Source: an uncultured Christensenellaceae bacterium
GTDB taxonomy: Bacteria > Bacillota > Clostridia > Christensenellales > Pumilibacteraceae
Direction of reading: 5' to 3'
Length of the DNA stretch: 64,000 nucleotides
Assembly: GCA_910587025.1 (NCBI GenBank)
Contig: CAJUKR010000004.1
Coordinates: 1 to 64,000 of the forward strand
In this document: in pieces, positions 1 through 8,269 of the stretch
Position numbering within the stretch: the stretch's first letter is position 1
Layout: each line of letters begins with the position of its first letter
Made by a program: the position numbers and the translations under genes
Notes under the pieces: generated by a model
Database searches by the model: none
The model's input: the letters and a program-made list of their open reading frames with translations, nothing else
Told to the model about the DNA's origin: nothing

Positions 1-2434
1 TAAGTGCATTTATCTTACTTTCTAATGCACTTACGATGGAATCGGGTATAACAGTCAAGGCATCACAAAGGGGCTTAATCCATTTATGATTAAGCATGAC
101 CTTTGCTTGCTCGTCTGTAAGATTTTCAATCGTCTGCTTTGTTAATGCAAGTAATTTTTCGGATTTGATTTTTATGTTGCGCTTGAGTTCTTTTTCTTCG
201 TCAAGCATTGCCGCTATTTTTATTATTCTTGATTCAATGCTTGTCTCATCGTAAGGCCCTTTCGTCTTTTGGAATTGCTTAGCTTTTTTCGCTATTCCTG
301 CGAATACCAAGGCATCGCCGTCTTCGTTTAAAATATCGGGATTTTCCGATTTTTCTTCCTCCGTAAGCGATTCAAAGAACTCGTCGTATGCAGACACAAT
401 TTCTGCCAAACGGTTTTCCATCTGGGACAGCTCGTCTTTCTTGTCGGTCAGCATTTCCCTCTGCACCAACTCAAAAGGAATTACACGTCCAATATAACCG
501 TCCTGCACTTCTATATCCTTACCGTCTTTCTTTTTCAATACAATTTTAGGTTCAGTTTTCTTTACGGCGTCAAAACCTTCGGTTTGGATGATTTCCAAAT
601 CAGTTGCAATTTTCGACCACTCATCATCGAGCAGTTGGTAAGCATAATATTTATCCACGAGAGGAATGCCAGCCAGCCGATTGAATATTTCAGTTGCAAT
701 TCCTGACTCCTCATTCGGTATAATTATCTCGGCAGTCTGCTCAATAAGTCTACTATTGAGCTGCCCATCAAAACCGACAAAAGCAGCCTTATATTTTGCT
801 ACGAAAGCTTGCACGTCGAAATTTTCTTTTATTGCCTTTATAACGTCATCGGTCGCAACGGTTGCATACGAGCTGTTGGTATCGGCGAAAAGCTGCTTTT
901 TAAGCGTCGGGAATGCAGACCAATATTCCGTTAATTCTTCAATCTCCGAATGAGGGATACCGCCAAATATCGTGGCATATATATCCCAGGTTTCACCCTT
1001 ATCCGACGAGTCTACATATCTGGGAATGTTCAAGTTATACTCATTAGCACGGATTGTATCCCTTGATACCTTTTTACAGAATTTCGGGATATCCTCACGT
1101 GCAACGACCGCGTCCACAATTCTTTTAATATCAGATGCTCTCAGTTTGTTGTTCTTACCTTCTTTCGTATAGCCCTTCGATGCATCAATAATCAGCACGT
1201 CAGTATTGGTGCGTTTTTGTTTTAACACCATAATAATAGTGGGGATACCCGTGCCGAAGAATATGTTGGCGGGCAACCCAATGATTGCATCGATGTTATT
1301 ATTTTCAATAAGGTTCGTGCGGATTTTTTCTTCTTCGCCGCCACGGAACAACACCCCGTGCGGCAATACGATGGTCATAATTCCGTCGGGTTTAATGTGA
1401 TATAAATCGTGCAACAAGAAAGCATAGTCCGCCTTCGTTTTCGGCGCTAACCCATACCGTTTGTATCTCGGGTCTGACTCTTTATCCGTAGGATCCCAAG
1501 CCTGCGAATACGGAGGATTTGATACCACCGCATCAACATACAACGGCTCATAGGTTTTATTCGGATCGGATTCGTCAAAATAGGGCCAGTCTTCTTCGAG
1601 AGTGTCCCCGTTTCGCGTACAGATATTGTCGGGAATAATTCCCCTCATTACAAGGTTCATTCTCGTCAAGTTGTAGGTATTCTCTTTCAGTTCCTGAGCA
1701 AAGTATTTTATGTTGTTTTTGTCTCTCATTCGTTTTGCTACCGAATGACCGATATTTATAAGCAACGAACCCGAACCGCTGGTGGGGTCGTAAATCTGAA
1801 TACTATCTCTGTCTTTCAAGTGGTCAGCAACGATTTCAGACATTAGCAAAGACACTTCGTGTGGCGTGTAGAATTCCCCTGCTTTCTTGCCAGCGTTGGC
1901 TGCGAACATTCCAATAAGATATTCGTATATGAACCCAAGCACGTCGTAATCCTGCTTGCCGTCCATAGGGATTTTTTGGATTAACTGAATAAGGTCGCTG
2001 ATTGCTTTTGTCTGTGTGCCAGAGCTGTCGCCGAGCTTACTCAGCCCCGTTTCCAGCGTCTTGAATATATTTTCAAACAGCTTTTTGCACTTATCGCTTA
2101 TTAACCTGCTAAATGCCGACAATGCATCTCTGACGTTGGAAACGTCAAAGTCCTTACCCTTTTCCAGCCAGGTGGAGAACAAGTTGTCATATGCAATGAA
2201 ATAGCCAAGGTTCGCCTGACAATGTGAAACTGCGTCGGCGTGTTCTTCAGAAAGATATGGGAGGTCTTCAACCGCCCAGCCATCCACCTTAGTGAGTCGT
2301 TCAACTTCCTTATATGAAAGGAACTTATAAAACATAAAACCGAGGATATAATCCTTATACTCATTAGCCTCGATTTTGGAACGCATTTTGTTTGCGGATT
2401 CCCAAATTGTAGATGCAAGCTGTTTCTTGTTCAT
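1..2434 (-). CDS. hsdM: Type I restriction-modification methyltransferase subunit, C-terminus off the window
   Basis: The visible 811 residues are a type I DNA adenine methylase (HsdM), which transfers methyl groups from S-adenosylmethionine and acts as a complex with a specificity subunit. I translated the frame by hand because it runs off the left edge. An N-terminal helical domain (about residues 1-130) precedes the methylase fold, with the SAM-binding DPTSGSGS motif near residue 215 and the catalytic NPPYS motif near residue 305. The last 200 visible residues are rich in Lys and Glu and probably helical. AGGAG sits 7 bases before the ATG, and a consensus promoter lies just upstream, so the gene need not depend on the small genes before it. 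hsdS and hsdR would be expected further left and cannot be seen. Confidence 0.93.
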   Translation of the reverse strand, partial: MNKKQLASTIWESANKMRSKIEANEYKDYILGFMFYKFLSYKEVERLTKVDGWAVEDLPYLSEEHADAVSHCQANLGYFIAYDNLFSTWLEKGKDFDVSNVRDALSAFSRLISDKCKKLFENIFKTLETGLSKLGDSSGTQTKAISDLIQLIQKIPMDGKQDYDVLGFIYEYLIGMFAANAGKKAGEFYTPHEVSLLMSEIVADHLKDRDSIQIYDPTSGSGSLLINIGHSVAKRMRDKNNIKYFAQELKENTYNLTRMNLVMRGIIPDNICTRNGDTLEEDWPYFDESDPNKTYEPLYVDAVVSNPPYSQAWDPTDKESDPRYKRYGLAPKTKADYAFLLHDLYHIKPDGIMTIVLPHGVLFRGGEEEKIRTNLIENNNIDAIIGLPANIFFGTGIPTIIMVLKQKRTNTDVLIIDASKGYTKEGKNNKLRASDIKRIVDAVVAREDIPKFCKKVSRDTIRANEYNLNIPRYVDSSDKGETWDIYATIFGGIPHSEIEELTEYWSAFPTLKKQLFADTNSSYATVATDDVIKAIKENFDVQAFVAKYKAAFVGFDGQLNSRLIEQTAEIIIPNEESGIATEIFNRLAGIPLVDKYYAYQLLDDEWSKIATDLEIIQTEGFDAVKKTEPKIVLKKKDGKDIEVQDGYIGRVIPFELVQREMLTDKKDELSQMENRLAEIVSAYDEFFESLTEEEKSENPDILNEDGDALVFAGIAKKAKQFQKTKGPYDETSIESRIIKIAAMLDEEKELKRNIKIKSEKLLALTKQTIENLTDEQAKVMLNHKWIKPLCDALTVIPDSIVSALESKINAL

Positions 2435-2479
2435 GGCTCATCTCCTGTTTCTCTCACGGCAATTTCGCCGCCAAATAAT

Positions 2480-2508
2480 ATTATATAAGATTTTCACACA
2501 AAAGTCAA
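2480..2508 (-). promoter_or_regulatory. Sigma-A promoter of hsdM
   Basis: A -35 TTGACT (2503-2508) and a -10 TATAAT (2480-2485) are separated by exactly 17 bases and point at hsdM. The start codon lies about 45 bases downstream of the -10. Confidence 0.8.
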
Positions 2509-2534
2509 AGGAAGCAAAGTTTTGCCCGGCACAT

Positions 2535-2759
2535 TTATCTGCCACACAAAAACTTTTTGATGAGTTTGTAAGCTATGCTTACAACTATCGTCGGCACACC
2601 GATATAGAGAGCTATCAGCCCTAATGGAGTGAAATAACCCATAATTTTTTTCAGTTCCAATAAAGCGGGCAAATTTTCGAATACTGCTTTACCCGTTCCC
2701 GATAGCAAGCCCCATATAACTTGCCACATTGTAGACAATACCTCTATTAAAATCGTCAT
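2535..2759 (-). CDS. Small hydrophobic membrane protein
   Basis: A 74-residue protein of unknown function with two likely membrane segments, roughly residues 5-30 (ending at a Lys-Lys turn) and 42-66, and a basic tail ending LIKKFLCGR. It starts directly at the stop codon of the tiny upstream frame, with the bases TAAATG, so translation may be coupled. It sits between the XRE-like protein and the methylase. Small membrane proteins in such islands can be holin-like or toxin-like, but nothing here shows that. I do not recognise a family. Confidence 0.55.
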   Translation of the reverse strand: MTILIEVLSTMWQVIWGLLSGTGKAVFENLPALLELKKIMGYFTPLGLIALYIGVPTIVVSIAYKLIKKFLCGR

Positions 2760-2885
2760 TTATTCCTTCTCTCGTATAAATTCTGCCACGTCTTCCACCT
2801 GTATGGTTTCCGTTTCTCCGTACCACAAATCATGCAAATAGAATTCACCGATGAACGTCCCGCAATGAGGGCAGACGTTTACCAA
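2760..2885 (-). CDS. Possible tiny zinc-binding protein (TTG start)
   Basis: A 41-residue frame fills the gap between its neighbours. It begins at a TTG seven bases after the upstream stop codon and ends immediately before the next ATG. It carries a CPHCG knuckle near residue 5, then an acidic stretch with EFYLHDLWYGE. No good ribosome site is visible, so it would rely on coupling. The tight packing and Cys pair favour a real gene, but it could be a decayed extension of the upstream protein. Confidence 0.35.
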   Translation of the reverse strand: MVNVCPHCGTFIGEFYLHDLWYGETETIQVEDVAEFIREKE

Positions 2886-2891
2886 ATGCGT

Positions 2892-3320
2892 TTAACCCGT
2901 TACACCGCTTACACGTTCTTCAAGCAATACACCTTTTTCTCTGGATATCTTCAGCATACTATCATTGAAAAAATCGGGCGACATAGGACTTCCGTCTATT
3001 AAGCCATAAACCGAACACATCTTCTGACCGCATTTCCAGCATGTCGTATTATCCGCAAAGCAGATTTTAACGTCGGGATGCGTCCTTTTATACTCTATTT
3101 CTCGCTCGCCTATTTCCTTAAGCTGTGGACTACCCAGCTCATCGCATATGAGGGCAAGTTCTTTTAAGGTTGGCAAGCGTTCGCCTTTTTCAAACGATTC
3201 AATTTGCCAAGATGATATTCTCGTCCTTACCGCAAGAATAGACCGTGAACTACAACCTTTACATTTTTTGCGGACGTACATCATCGCATCGCCGAATTTC
3301 ATTTCATATACGTTCTTCAT
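2892..3320 (-). CDS. XRE-like helix-turn-helix protein with Cys-rich C-terminal half
   Basis: This 142-residue protein has an N-terminal segment (about residues 8-62) resembling an XRE/Cro helix-turn-helix, with the recognition-like stretch SSWQIESFEKGERLPTLKEL. The second half contains CWKCGQKMC near residues 95-103, which could bind zinc. It ends 7 bases before the tiny CPHC frame and begins 10 bases after the WYL regulator, so the four genes probably form one transcript. A regulatory role in the island is inferred from the HTH and position only. Confidence 0.6.
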   Translation of the reverse strand: MKNVYEMKFGDAMMYVRKKCKGCSSRSILAVRTRISSWQIESFEKGERLPTLKELALICDELGSPQLKEIGEREIEYKRTHPDVKICFADNTTCWKCGQKMCSVYGLIDGSPMSPDFFNDSMLKISREKGVLLEERVSGVTG

Positions 3321-3330
3321 TCTGTCCTCT

Positions 3331-4332
3331 TTAATATTGACCCAGCGTGTCCGCCAAGTAATTCTTTACCGTTTCTACAACCGTCTGAGGGGCGGTTACT
3401 TTCACCCCTGTTCCAAAGGAACAGCACCACGCTATAAACGGCTTGCTGACCTGTACCTCGGCAGTAAAAATTATTTTATCGCCTGACGTTTCGCTTATGT
3501 ATAAATCAGCGCCAAAAAAATCGAACACAACGTCTATTAGGCTCTTGTCGGCTTCAAACGATACCTTCTGTTTATCCCCGCCGAACATACCGAATAGCTG
3601 TTGCTTATGCTTTACGATTTCGGCTTTGTTGGACTGTGCCTCTTCTGAGATAGGAACGTCCAGCATTGTTACTTCGTCCATTCTGTCAATTCGGTAATGC
3701 GCAAGGTTGCCGAACCAATCGTCATAACATATCAAATAATAATTATCATCGGAGAAGACCGTCGCCAGCGGATTTACTTTGTACTTCCTGTTTTGGGTCG
3801 GGTCGCTTTTTTTCTTTCTGTAAACCTTACGGTGTTTAGTGTCATAGTCAAAATAAGAAAAAGATATCTTTTTCTTTTCCTCGATTGCCGACGCTATTTC
3901 GTAAACTGAATAATAAATATTTTCGTTTATGCTCTTCATCGTATTAAACTCTACGATGTTCCGCGTCAGCACTTCTGCGCGTTGGCTGCCAGCAAGCTGG
4001 GCAATTTTATTGACAAGCTCGTCCGTTTTCTTCTCTGTAATAAAGCCAGCGGCTCTGATCGCGTCCATCAATATGTGTATCTCGGGGACGTTGAATTTGC
4101 GATCTTCGACATAGTACTCATTGCTCGAAGAACGACGGCACATAACCTCATAGCCGAAATCGTTCAGCAGTTTTATGTCGCTGTACAAGATTTTGCGGTC
4201 AACCTCGATGCCGTATTCTGCGAGTCTTTCTATAAGCACTGGCGTTGGCATAGGATTTTTCTCGTCTGTATTTTGGCTTAGAATTTCCCATATTTTCAGT
4301 AGCTTTATTTTTCTCGATTTTGAGCCGTTCAT
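3331..4332 (-). CDS. WYL-domain transcriptional regulator
   Basis: A 333-residue regulator with an N-terminal winged helix (residues 10-75, including VDRKILYSDIKLLNDFGYEV) and a WYL domain (about 150-250), where the strand NPLATVFSDDNYYLICYDD and the following HYRIDRMDEV are typical. WYL domains sense nucleotides or nucleic-acid ligands and are often found beside defence systems, which fits the methylase a few genes away. The C-terminal portion (about 255-333) resembles the WCX extension. It starts 9 bases after the HNH gene ends, with AAAGG some 13 bases before the ATG. Confidence 0.88.
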   Translation of the reverse strand: MNGSKSRKIKLLKIWEILSQNTDEKNPMPTPVLIERLAEYGIEVDRKILYSDIKLLNDFGYEVMCRRSSSNEYYVEDRKFNVPEIHILMDAIRAAGFITEKKTDELVNKIAQLAGSQRAEVLTRNIVEFNTMKSINENIYYSVYEIASAIEEKKKISFSYFDYDTKHRKVYRKKKSDPTQNRKYKVNPLATVFSDDNYYLICYDDWFGNLAHYRIDRMDEVTMLDVPISEEAQSNKAEIVKHKQQLFGMFGGDKQKVSFEADKSLIDVVFDFFGADLYISETSGDKIIFTAEVQVSKPFIAWCCSFGTGVKVTAPQTVVETVKNYLADTLGQY

Positions 4333-4340
4333 AATTATAC

Positions 4341-4601
4341 CTATACCTTTTTAGGGTGGTGGACACGCCAATGCTGTTTGCGCGTCATTACTTGCAAGTT
4401 GCTAGGACGATTGTTGAGCTTATTCCCGTCACGGTGATGTACTACTTCATTGGCGCGCAAAGGTCTGCCAATTTTTCTGCTTGCGACATCACGATGGACA
4501 GCCACATAACCGTCTTCACGGGCTTCCGGACTTCTCGGCTTGTACTTTTGGACATAGCCTTCTTTTGTAATGTACGGTTTATGCCGTCTTAATCCAAACA
4601 T
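4341..4601 (-). CDS. HNH endonuclease, homing-type
   Basis: An 86-residue protein with a complete HNH nuclease core, VVHHRDGNKLNNRPSNLQVM followed by HWRVHH at the C-terminus. The paired His residues and the Asn are the metal-binding and catalytic positions. Such small stand-alone HNH proteins resemble phage homing endonucleases. A very strong ribosome site (AAGGAGG) precedes the ATG, and a consensus promoter lies upstream. It may simply be a selfish nuclease rather than part of the restriction system. Confidence 0.88.
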   Translation of the reverse strand: MFGLRRHKPYITKEGYVQKYKPRSPEAREDGYVAVHRDVASRKIGRPLRANEVVHHRDGNKLNNRPSNLQVMTRKQHWRVHHPKKV

Positions 4602-4634
4602 ATAGACACCTCCTTTTTAGTATTTTGCTATTAT

Positions 4635-4663
4635 ATTATAGCAGAAAATGGCTGCCTTGTAAA
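4635..4663 (-). promoter_or_regulatory. Promoter of the HNH/WYL transcript
   Basis: A -35 TTTACA (4658-4663) and a -10 TATAAT (4635-4640) with 17-base spacing face the HNH gene. The next 250 bases up to the tRNA terminator contain no gene that I can support. Confidence 0.75.
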
Positions 4664-4891
4664 TAGTGTAATGTACGAATTTTAGGACATTTACAACACC
4701 AAAACACATTCAAGTCTGACAAGGAGGGGCATATAGGTCAGCTTTGGAGAGCTGTGTTGAACGAAAATCATCGTGCCATTGGGGGCATAAAAAAAGACCG
4801 CCTGTGTAAACGTTACAAACTTACACGAGCGATTTTTGCCCTTTTTGCCCCGAAAATCGGTCATTTTCTGCTCTTTTTGCTCGAAAATGCG

Positions 4892-4928
4892 AAAAAAGTG
4901 GTCTATAAGTCAGAAGACTTATAGACCA
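4892..4928 (-). terminator. Terminator of tRNA-Thr
   Basis: On the minus strand a 12-base-pair stem (TGGTCTATAAGT and its complement) is followed by a run of six T. It ends 8 bases beyond the tRNA 3' end. Confidence 0.85.
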
Positions 4929-4935
4929 ACTTCTA

Positions 4936-5011
4936 TGGAGCTACTGGGCGGACTTGAACCGCCGACCTGCTGATTACGAATCAGCTGCTCTACCAACTGA
5001 GCCACAGTAGC
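4936..5011 (-). tRNA. tRNA-Thr (CGT)
   Basis: The 76-base cloverleaf is complete, with acceptor stem GCTACTG/CAGTAGC, an anticodon loop TTCGTAA giving CGT, a normal T-arm and an encoded CCA. Its 3' end faces the accessory island to the left, and its 5' half is duplicated to the right. Confidence 0.95.
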
Positions 5012-5236
5012 ATATTTATTTGTTCCTTGTTTTGTTTACGCAGATTCGTGATTACGAATACTCGCTTCGCTCGTGGCGGTCGCGCGTCGCGCTCGGCTGA
5101 GCAGCTTGCTCTACCAACTGAGCCACAGTAGCATATTTATTTGTTCCTTGTTTTGTTTACGCAGATTCGTGATTACGAATACTCGCTTCGCTCGTGGCGG
5201 TCGCGCGTCGCACTCGGCTGAGCAGCTTGCTCTACC
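4987..5236. repeat. 121-base tandem duplication carrying tRNA-Thr 5' half
   Basis: Two successive 121-base units (4987-5107 and 5108-5228) differ at essentially one position; a third begins and then diverges into a different D-arm-like sequence. Each unit contains the D-arm/acceptor half of tRNA-Thr, an AT-rich 5' flank, an ATTCGT/ACGAAT hairpin keeping the anticodon-loop sequence, and a GC-rich segment ending CTCGGCTGAGC. The copied tRNA halves cannot fold into a cloverleaf. No gene is supported between the tRNA and 5340. Confidence 0.9.
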
Positions 5237-5340
5237 GACCGAGCCGAAGAAACAAAAACAATAATTCTCACGCGCTTTGATATAATATCATTTTTGCGGA
5301 TAATTTGCAAGCGTTTGAGGGCACATTTTACATACGAAAT

Positions 5341-5373
5341 AAAAAAACCTCTCGGGTCGAGCCCGAGAGGTTT
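5341..5373 (-). terminator. Terminator of the ribosomal protein operon
   Basis: A perfect 13-base-pair stem (AAACCTCTCGGGC on the minus strand) followed by seven T lies 22 bases after the rplL stop. It closes the operon, so rpoB does not follow rplL here. Confidence 0.93.
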
Positions 5374-5395
5374 ATATAATGTGTCGAATATGAAA

Positions 5396-5770
5396 TTACT
5401 TCATTTCCGCGGTAGCACCTACTTCCTTGAACTTTGCTATCATTTCGGTCGCAGCGTCCTTGGAAACGCCTTCCTTAACGGTAGCGGGCGCGCCGTCTAC
5501 GAGAGCCTTAGCCTCGCCGAGACCGAGACCGGTGATCTCACGAACAACCTTGATGCAAGGGATCTTGTTCGCGCCTGCGTTCGTAAGAACGACGTCGAAT
5601 TCGGTCTTCTCTTCCGCAGCGGGAGCAGCGGCGCCGCCTGCGGCGGGAGCAGCTACTGCCATAGCGGCAGCGGATACACCGAACTTCTCTTCGATTGCTT
5701 TAACAAGTTCGTTGAGCTCCATAACGCTCATCTTCTCGACTTCTTCGACAATTTTTGCTATATCAGCCAT
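5396..5770 (-). CDS. rplL: Ribosomal protein bL12 (L7/L12)
   Basis: This 124-residue stalk protein binds L10 as dimers and recruits translation factors. The N-terminal dimerisation helix pair (1-33), an Ala/Pro-rich hinge (about 35-55) and the globular C-terminal domain (60-124, with KIPCIKVVREITGLGLGEAK) are all present. The ribosome site AAGGAG is 8 bases upstream of the ATG. It is last in its operon, where rpoB usually comes next. Confidence 0.98.
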   Translation of the reverse strand: MADIAKIVEEVEKMSVMELNELVKAIEEKFGVSAAAMAVAAPAAGGAAAPAAEEKTEFDVVLTNAGANKIPCIKVVREITGLGLGEAKALVDGAPATVKEGVSKDAATEMIAKFKEVGATAEMK

Positions 5771-5837
5771 TTTATTTAATCTCCTTGGAAAATTTCCTAT
5801 AAATTTTGGATTTTACGCGGCTATGCCGCAAATTGAT

Positions 5838-6332
5838 TTACGCCGACTTTTTTGCGACTTCGCTGATAACGACGGCGAGGTTGCGCATGGGCGCGGTGAG
5901 CAGACCGAGAAGCTGCGAAAGCAGAACGGGCTTCGGAGGGATGCTCGCAAGCACCTGAATATCGTGTACGCTTGCCGCTTTGCCTTCGATAACGCCGCCC
6001 TTGAGCGCGAGCATCTTCGTCTTATTGCCGTTTTCGACGGCGACTTTTGCTCCCGCTACGGTATCCTCATAAGAGAACGCCACGGCGGTAGGTCCTTCGA
6101 ACACTTTTTCGAAACCGGTCAGACCGCATTTTTCGAACGCACGAAGGAGTATCTTATTCTTGATAACCTTATACTCCACGTTGTTTTTTCTCATTTCTAC
6201 GCGGAGCGCTGTATCCTGTTCGACGGTAAGTCCGCAATGGTTGACGAGAACGACGCTTTTTGCCTTCTGTATCTTCTCCGCAACTTCGTTGACCAGAGCT
6301 TCCTTTACCTCGATGATAGCTTTACTTGCCAT
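5838..6332 (-). CDS. rplJ: Ribosomal protein uL10
   Basis: A 164-residue protein of normal length that forms the base of the ribosomal stalk and carries the L12 dimers on its C-terminal helix. It begins MASKAIIEVKEALVNEVAEK and keeps the LVNHCGLTV segment near residue 30. AAAGGAGG precedes the start. It also normally represses its own operon by binding the leader just upstream. Confidence 0.97.
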   Translation of the reverse strand: MASKAIIEVKEALVNEVAEKIQKAKSVVLVNHCGLTVEQDTALRVEMRKNNVEYKVIKNKILLRAFEKCGLTGFEKVFEGPTAVAFSYEDTVAGAKVAVENGNKTKMLALKGGVIEGKAASVHDIQVLASIPPKPVLLSQLLGLLTAPMRNLAVVISEVAKKSA

Positions 6333-6344
6333 ATTTTACGTTTA

Positions 6345-6525
6345 ACCTCCTTTTGCCGAGAAATAGACCCGACAGGATTATAAAAGCCCCGACGGACTTG
6401 TCGGGGCCTTGCAGTGTTTATAACGGCTAAGTATGCCGTTAGTAAGCAATGTGATATATGCCTCGACGAGCCCCGAAAACGGATTTAAGGTCAGATGACC
6501 GCTTGTTTCTTTGACAAAATTGAAT
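6345..6525 (-). promoter_or_regulatory. Probable L10 leader upstream of rplJ
   Basis: This 190-base gap between rplA and rplJ has the position of the L10 autoregulatory leader. It contains an intrinsic terminator-like hairpin (AGGCCCCGAC paired with GTCGGGGCT, 6385-6409) followed by TTTTAT, and an upstream hairpin around 6420-6440 (TAACGGC/GCCGTTA). Assignment to the L10 leader family rests on position and the hairpin; I could not check the consensus. Confidence 0.55.
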
Positions 6526-6526
6526 T

Positions 6527-7213
6527 TTATACTCTGTGAGAGACTTTGATGCCGGGTCCCATGGTGGCCGCAAGCGTAACGCTCTTGATATAAACGCCCT
6601 TCGCTGCCGCAGGCTTAGCCTTTACGATAGCGTCCATAAGCGTCTGATAGTTCTCGAGCAATTTATCCTTACCGAACGATTTTTTACCGATCGGGCAGTG
6701 AATGATCGCGGTTTTATCCAAACGGTACTCGACCTTACCTGCCTTGGCTTCCTTGACGGCTTTTGCTACGTCCATCGTAACGGTGCCGGATTTCGGCGAA
6801 GGCATAAGTCCTTTGGGTCCGAGGATACGCGCGACGCGACCCATCTGACCCATCATGTCGGGCGACGTGATGCACACGTCGAAATCGAGGAAGTTATCTG
6901 AAAGAATTTTCTGAATAATCTCTTCCGCGCCGACAATGTCCGCGCCCGCAGCCGCAGCCGCGTCCGCTCTTTCGCCCTTCGCGATTACGAGAACTCTTAC
7001 CGACTTACCCGTACCGTTGGGAAGAACGACGGTGCCGCGCACCTGCTGATCCGCCTGACGGGGATCTACGCCCAGACGAACGTGAAGTTCGATCGTCTCG
7101 TCGAACTTTGCTTTCGCGGTAGCAATAGCGTTTTCGACGGCGGCGCCCGGTTCGTATGCTTTCTTTACGTCGACTTCGGCGAGCGACGCTTTGTAATTCT
7201 TACTCAGTTTCAT
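6527..7213 (-). CDS. rplA: Ribosomal protein uL1
   Basis: A 228-residue protein of normal length that binds 23S rRNA at the L1 stalk and helps release tRNA from the E site. The conserved region GPKGLMPSPKSGTVT lies near residue 128. It follows rplK by 14 bases with GGGAGG before the start. Confidence 0.98.
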   Translation of the reverse strand: MKLSKNYKASLAEVDVKKAYEPGAAVENAIATAKAKFDETIELHVRLGVDPRQADQQVRGTVVLPNGTGKSVRVLVIAKGERADAAAAAGADIVGAEEIIQKILSDNFLDFDVCITSPDMMGQMGRVARILGPKGLMPSPKSGTVTMDVAKAVKEAKAGKVEYRLDKTAIIHCPIGKKSFGKDKLLENYQTLMDAIVKAKPAAAKGVYIKSVTLAATMGPGIKVSHRV

Positions 7214-7227
7214 AAAGCGCGCCTCCC

Positions 7228-7653
7228 TTAGTCCTCGACGGTAACGCCCATGGAGCGCGCCGTACCTTTTATCATGCTGATCGCAGCCTCGAGACTGCCC
7301 GCATTGAGATCGGGGAGCTTGACCTTTGCGATCTCTTCCACCTGAGCCGCCGTGAGTTTGCCGACCTTATCCTTATTGGGTTTAGCCGAGCCGGACTCCA
7401 CACCGAGCGCCTTTTTGATAAGCACGGGTGCGGGCGGAGTCTTCATAATGAAGGTGAAACTTCTGTCCGAATAAATGCTGATCACCACGGGGATGATCAT
7501 GCCTTCCTGATTTCTGGTCTTTTCGTTGAATTCCTTGGTAAAGCCGGGTATATTGATACCGTGGGGACCGAGGGACGAACCTACGGGAGGTCCCGGGGTG
7601 GCTTTGCCTGCGGGAAGCTGCAACTTGACGACCGCTTGCAATTTCTTTGCCAT
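7228..7653 (-). CDS. rplK: Ribosomal protein uL11
   Basis: A 141-residue protein of the factor-binding centre. The Gly/Pro-rich N-terminal motif (LPAGKATPGPPVGSSLGPHG, residues 14-33) and the C-terminal RNA-binding helix IKGTARSMGV are intact. It follows nusG after 82 bases, with AAGGAG before the ATG. Confidence 0.98.
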   Translation of the reverse strand: MAKKLQAVVKLQLPAGKATPGPPVGSSLGPHGINIPGFTKEFNEKTRNQEGMIIPVVISIYSDRSFTFIMKTPPAPVLIKKALGVESGSAKPNKDKVGKLTAAQVEEIAKVKLPDLNAGSLEAAISMIKGTARSMGVTVED

Positions 7654-7735
7654 TGTTTTCTTACTCCTTATATAATTTCTTATATAATCGCGGTGATAAC
7701 GAGCGTATGCTCTCCCGAATTATACTGTTTTTCTT

Positions 7736-8266
7736 TTAATCTTCCGCAACGGGCTCGATCTGATACAGCTCGAGATCGACGGGAGTCTGACGTCCGAACA
7801 TCGATACGGTCACGCGGCACTTCTGGTTTTCCGCGTCGAGGGTCTCGATCTGTCCGACGAAGTCTTCAAGCGGACCTGCGATGATCTTGACGGTGTCGCC
7901 GATCTTGTAGTCCGTCTTTGCGACGACCTTTTCCAGGTGCATTCTTCTGATCTCGTCGTCGGTAAGCGGAAGCGGACGACCCTGCGGTCCGACAAAACCG
8001 GTTACGCCGCGGGTCTGCGTAATAATATGCCACATGCTGTTGTCATAGTCCATTTTGATGAGGACATAGCACGGATACATCTTGCGCTTGACAAGTTTTT
8101 TCTTGCCGTTCTTCTCTTCCAGTACCTCTTCCATGGGAATGGTGATCTCGAAAAGCCTGTCCGTAAGATTATTCTTTTCGAATACCATTTTGAGGTTCAT
8201 CTCCACCTGATTCTCATACCCGGAATAAGTGTGAAGAACGTACCACTTTGCGTTTTCGTTTCCCAT
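7736..8266 (-). CDS. nusG: Transcription elongation/antitermination factor NusG
   Basis: A 176-residue NusG with the NGN domain (1-105, starting WYVLHTYSGYENQVE) that binds RNA polymerase, and a C-terminal KOW domain (about 120-176, GDTVKIIAGPLEDFVGQIE) that can contact the ribosome or Rho. It starts 3 bases after secE with AAAGGA before the ATG. Confidence 0.97.
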   Translation of the reverse strand: MGNENAKWYVLHTYSGYENQVEMNLKMVFEKNNLTDRLFEITIPMEEVLEEKNGKKKLVKRKMYPCYVLIKMDYDNSMWHIITQTRGVTGFVGPQGRPLPLTDDEIRRMHLEKVVAKTDYKIGDTVKIIAGPLEDFVGQIETLDAENQKCRVTVSMFGRQTPVDLELYQIEPVAED

Positions 8267-8269
8267 TTA

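Noticed and set aside
4680..4890. Attachment site or small RNA between the HNH gene and tRNA-Thr
   Set aside because: Only weak inverted repeats (GTGTAA/TTACAC) are visible and no copy of tRNA-Thr 3' sequence was found there.
4987..5236. CRISPR array
   Set aside because: The repeat period is 121 bases with no distinct spacers and the repeat contains tRNA sequence.
5073..5264. A 63-codon rightward frame in the tRNA-Thr repeats
   Set aside because: It reads through tRNA halves and tandem repeats only.
5427..6383. A 318-codon rightward frame across rplL and rplJ
   Set aside because: It is antisense to two universally conserved ribosomal protein genes.
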